Source of the DNA: Adineta vaga
Taxonomy: Eukaryota > Rotifera
Direction: 5' to 3'
DNA length: 64,000 nucleotides
Assembly (NCBI GenBank): GCA_021613535.1
Contig: CP075496.1
Span: forward strand, 12,462,001 to 12,526,000
Shown: one piece after another, positions 62,701 to 64,000 of the stretch
How the letters are laid out: each line of letters begins with the position of its first letter
How positions within the stretch are numbered: the first letter of the stretch is position 1
Program-made: the position numbers and the translations under genes
The notes under the pieces: generated by a model
The model's database searches: none
What the model saw: only the letters and a program-made list of their open reading frames with translations
What the model was told of the DNA's origin: nothing

Positions 62701-64000
62701 TTATCTGTGGATCAGATACATATTTACATACAGGATGGAATGTTATGGATGGTTCACTTGTCGTTATATCAATTGTTGATCTTTTAACAATGCATCGTGG
62801 ATCGGTATCAGCGGCAGGTGTAGAATCCGATGCAGCAACACGTATATTTAGTATGTTAAGAGTATTTCGTCTACTAAGAACATTGCGACCACTCAGAGGT
62901 AAGTCTCCTTTAAGAATTTCTCTTACATGTAATATTTCTTTTTTTAATTTTTGTAGTAATTAGTCGAGCACCGGGCTTGAAACTTGTTGTACAAACATTA
63001 ATTTCATCATTGAGACCCATTGGTCATATTGTCGTTATTTGTTGTACATTTTTTATCATATTTGGTATTCTTGGTGTACAGGTAAATAAATTCTCTGAAT
63101 TTTTCTCAACTATAATTCTATTTTCTTTTCCTGTAGCTTTTCAAAGGAAAATTCTACTATTGTGAAGGTCAATTTTTTCGTAATATTACAACACGACAAC
63201 AATGTGAAGATACATCAGATCATCGTTGGAAAAATCAACAATATAATTTTGATAATTTAGGCCAAGTAACTTTTTACTCATTTCGATTATCTTTCCTTTT
63301 ATATTATTTAATTTTCTATCTAGGCATTACTGGCGTTATTCGTGTTAGCATCACGTGATGGTTGGGTACAGATTATGTACAATGGCATTGATGCTGTCGA
63401 TGTTGATATGCAACCAATAAGGAATTATAATGAAGCTAACTTAATATATTTTATATCCTTTCTATTACTTGTGGGCTTTTTTGTGTTGAATATGTTTGTT
63501 GGTGTTGTTGTGGAAAACTTTCATAAATGTCGTGCCGAACAAGAACGAGAAGAAAAAGCTCGACGTACAGCTAAACGAGCGAAAAAAATTGAACGTAAAC
63601 GACGACGCATGCGTGAAGTACCATATTATGCACATTTTTCTCCATGGAGAAGACGATTACATGATGTATGTAATAGTAAATATTTTGATCTGATTATTGC
63701 TGCTGTTATTGGTCTGAATGTTGTTACTATGTCATTAGAATTCTATTTAATGCCACCGGTAAGATAAAATTTTGAAGGAAGAATTTGTCGAATTTATTAT
63801 TGATTTCAATTAGATTTTTGATGTGACACTTGATTATTGTAATTATGTGTTTACAAGTGTATTTATACTTGAATCAATATCGAAAGTAATTGCATTAGGA
63901 CCATTACGTTATTTTAAAGACAAGTAAGAATTAAAATATCATGTGAAATGTATAATTGATTGTTTATTGATGATTTTCTTCTTCTAAGATGGAATCAATT
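56773..64000 (+). CDS. Cav3: T-type voltage-gated calcium channel alpha-1 (Cav3), 5' part; cut by window end
   Basis: Pore subunit of a low-voltage-activated calcium channel. Exons seen: 56773-57347, 57423-57704, 57745-58066, 58127-58468, 58534-59520, 59580-59653, alternative 59807-59939 or 60242-60452, 60699-60854, 60910-60975, 61031-61148, 61199-62178, 62253-62353, about 62423-62547, 62616-62898, 62957-63081, 63137-63265, 63324-63758, 63814-63923 and 63989 onward. Domain I begins near [16 protein letters not shown] and has the S4 [19 protein letters not shown]. Filter residues are Glu (SLESW), Glu (TQEDW) and Asp (SRDGW) in domains I-III, the EED(D) pattern of T-type channels. The I-II linker starts with the T-type gating-brake helices (about [20 protein letters not shown]). 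The II-III linker is Ser/Thr-rich. Domain III matches Cav3 strongly (NFHKCR after S6), and domain IV S1-S2 begins at the end. The ATG at 56773 lacks a nearby acceptor and is taken as the start. The rest of domain IV lies beyond 64000. Confidence 0.95.
59807..59939 (+). other. Cav3 alternative exon A, domain II S5-pore turret (short form)
   Basis: Encodes [15 protein letters not shown]...[16 protein letters not shown], with three Cys. It enters with phase 2 and leaves with phase 0, exactly like exon B, and is flanked by good acceptor (ttctccag) and donor (gtaatt) sites. It resembles the vertebrate Cav3 turret most. Confidence 0.85.
60242..60452 (+). other. Cav3 alternative exon B, domain II S5-pore turret (long form)
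   Basis: Encodes [16 protein letters not shown]...[16 protein letters not shown], 26 residues longer than exon A, with six Cys clustered around KCRCCTCPE. It has the same entry and exit phases as exon A, so only one of the two can be used in a normal channel. Confidence 0.85.

Noticed and set aside
1-64000. CRISPR arrays, bacterial operons, rRNA genes, autonomous transposon ORFs or telomeric repeats
   Set aside because: No regularly spaced direct repeats, rRNA-like blocks, reverse transcriptase or transposase motifs were seen.

Overview
The window is nuclear DNA from a small-genome animal. It is about 70% A+T, its protein-coding genes are cut by many short introns (mostly 45-110 bp) with standard GT-AG borders, and every recognisable product is metazoan: ADP/ATP carrier, NF-YA, peroxisomal multifunctional enzyme 2, TCAIM, ROGDI, a GCK-III kinase, linker histone H1, an immunoglobulin-domain protein, an ammonium transporter and a T-type calcium channel. 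Base composition, intron size and tight gene spacing suggest a bdelloid rotifer (Rotaria-like). That placement is inference; no marker in the window proves it.

Layout. 0.4-6.6 kb: ADP/ATP carrier (+), an APC-like protein without armadillo repeats (+), and NFYA (-) with CCAAT motifs upstream. 6.6-14.3 kb: a sparse stretch, then a two-exon neuropeptide precursor (+) with a PDF-like core, a 14-exon Ser/Gly-rich membrane protein built from tandem symmetric small exons (-), and an unrecognised 293-residue protein (-). 15.4-25.6 kb: a broken tandem copy of the 3' part of HSD17B4, then HSD17B4, TCAIM and ROGDI, all on the minus strand. The last three are only about 100 bp apart, with splice acceptors at or next to the downstream start codons, which is the layout of a trans-spliced operon. 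25.6-31.7 kb: a head-to-head promoter region, a GCK-III kinase (+), a frameshifted coding relic and linker histone H1 (-). 34.6-44.6 kb: a small single-Ig surface protein (-) and an Amt-type transporter (-) with Tyr in place of the first twin-His residue. 44.6-56.8 kb: 12 kb without a supportable gene. 56.8-64.0 kb: the 5' part of a Cav3 channel (+), cut by the window end just after domain IV begins, with two alternative domain II turret exons.

The genes are mostly unrelated housekeeping or neural genes and no single pathway links them. The most unusual points are the ROGDI-TCAIM-HSD17B4 cluster, the PDF-like precursor, the armadillo-less APC-like gene, the expanded exon array, the Amt His-to-Tyr change, and the conserved exon pair of Cav3. 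All gene models were assembled by eye from splice signals and reading frame; exon ends may be off by one base in places.
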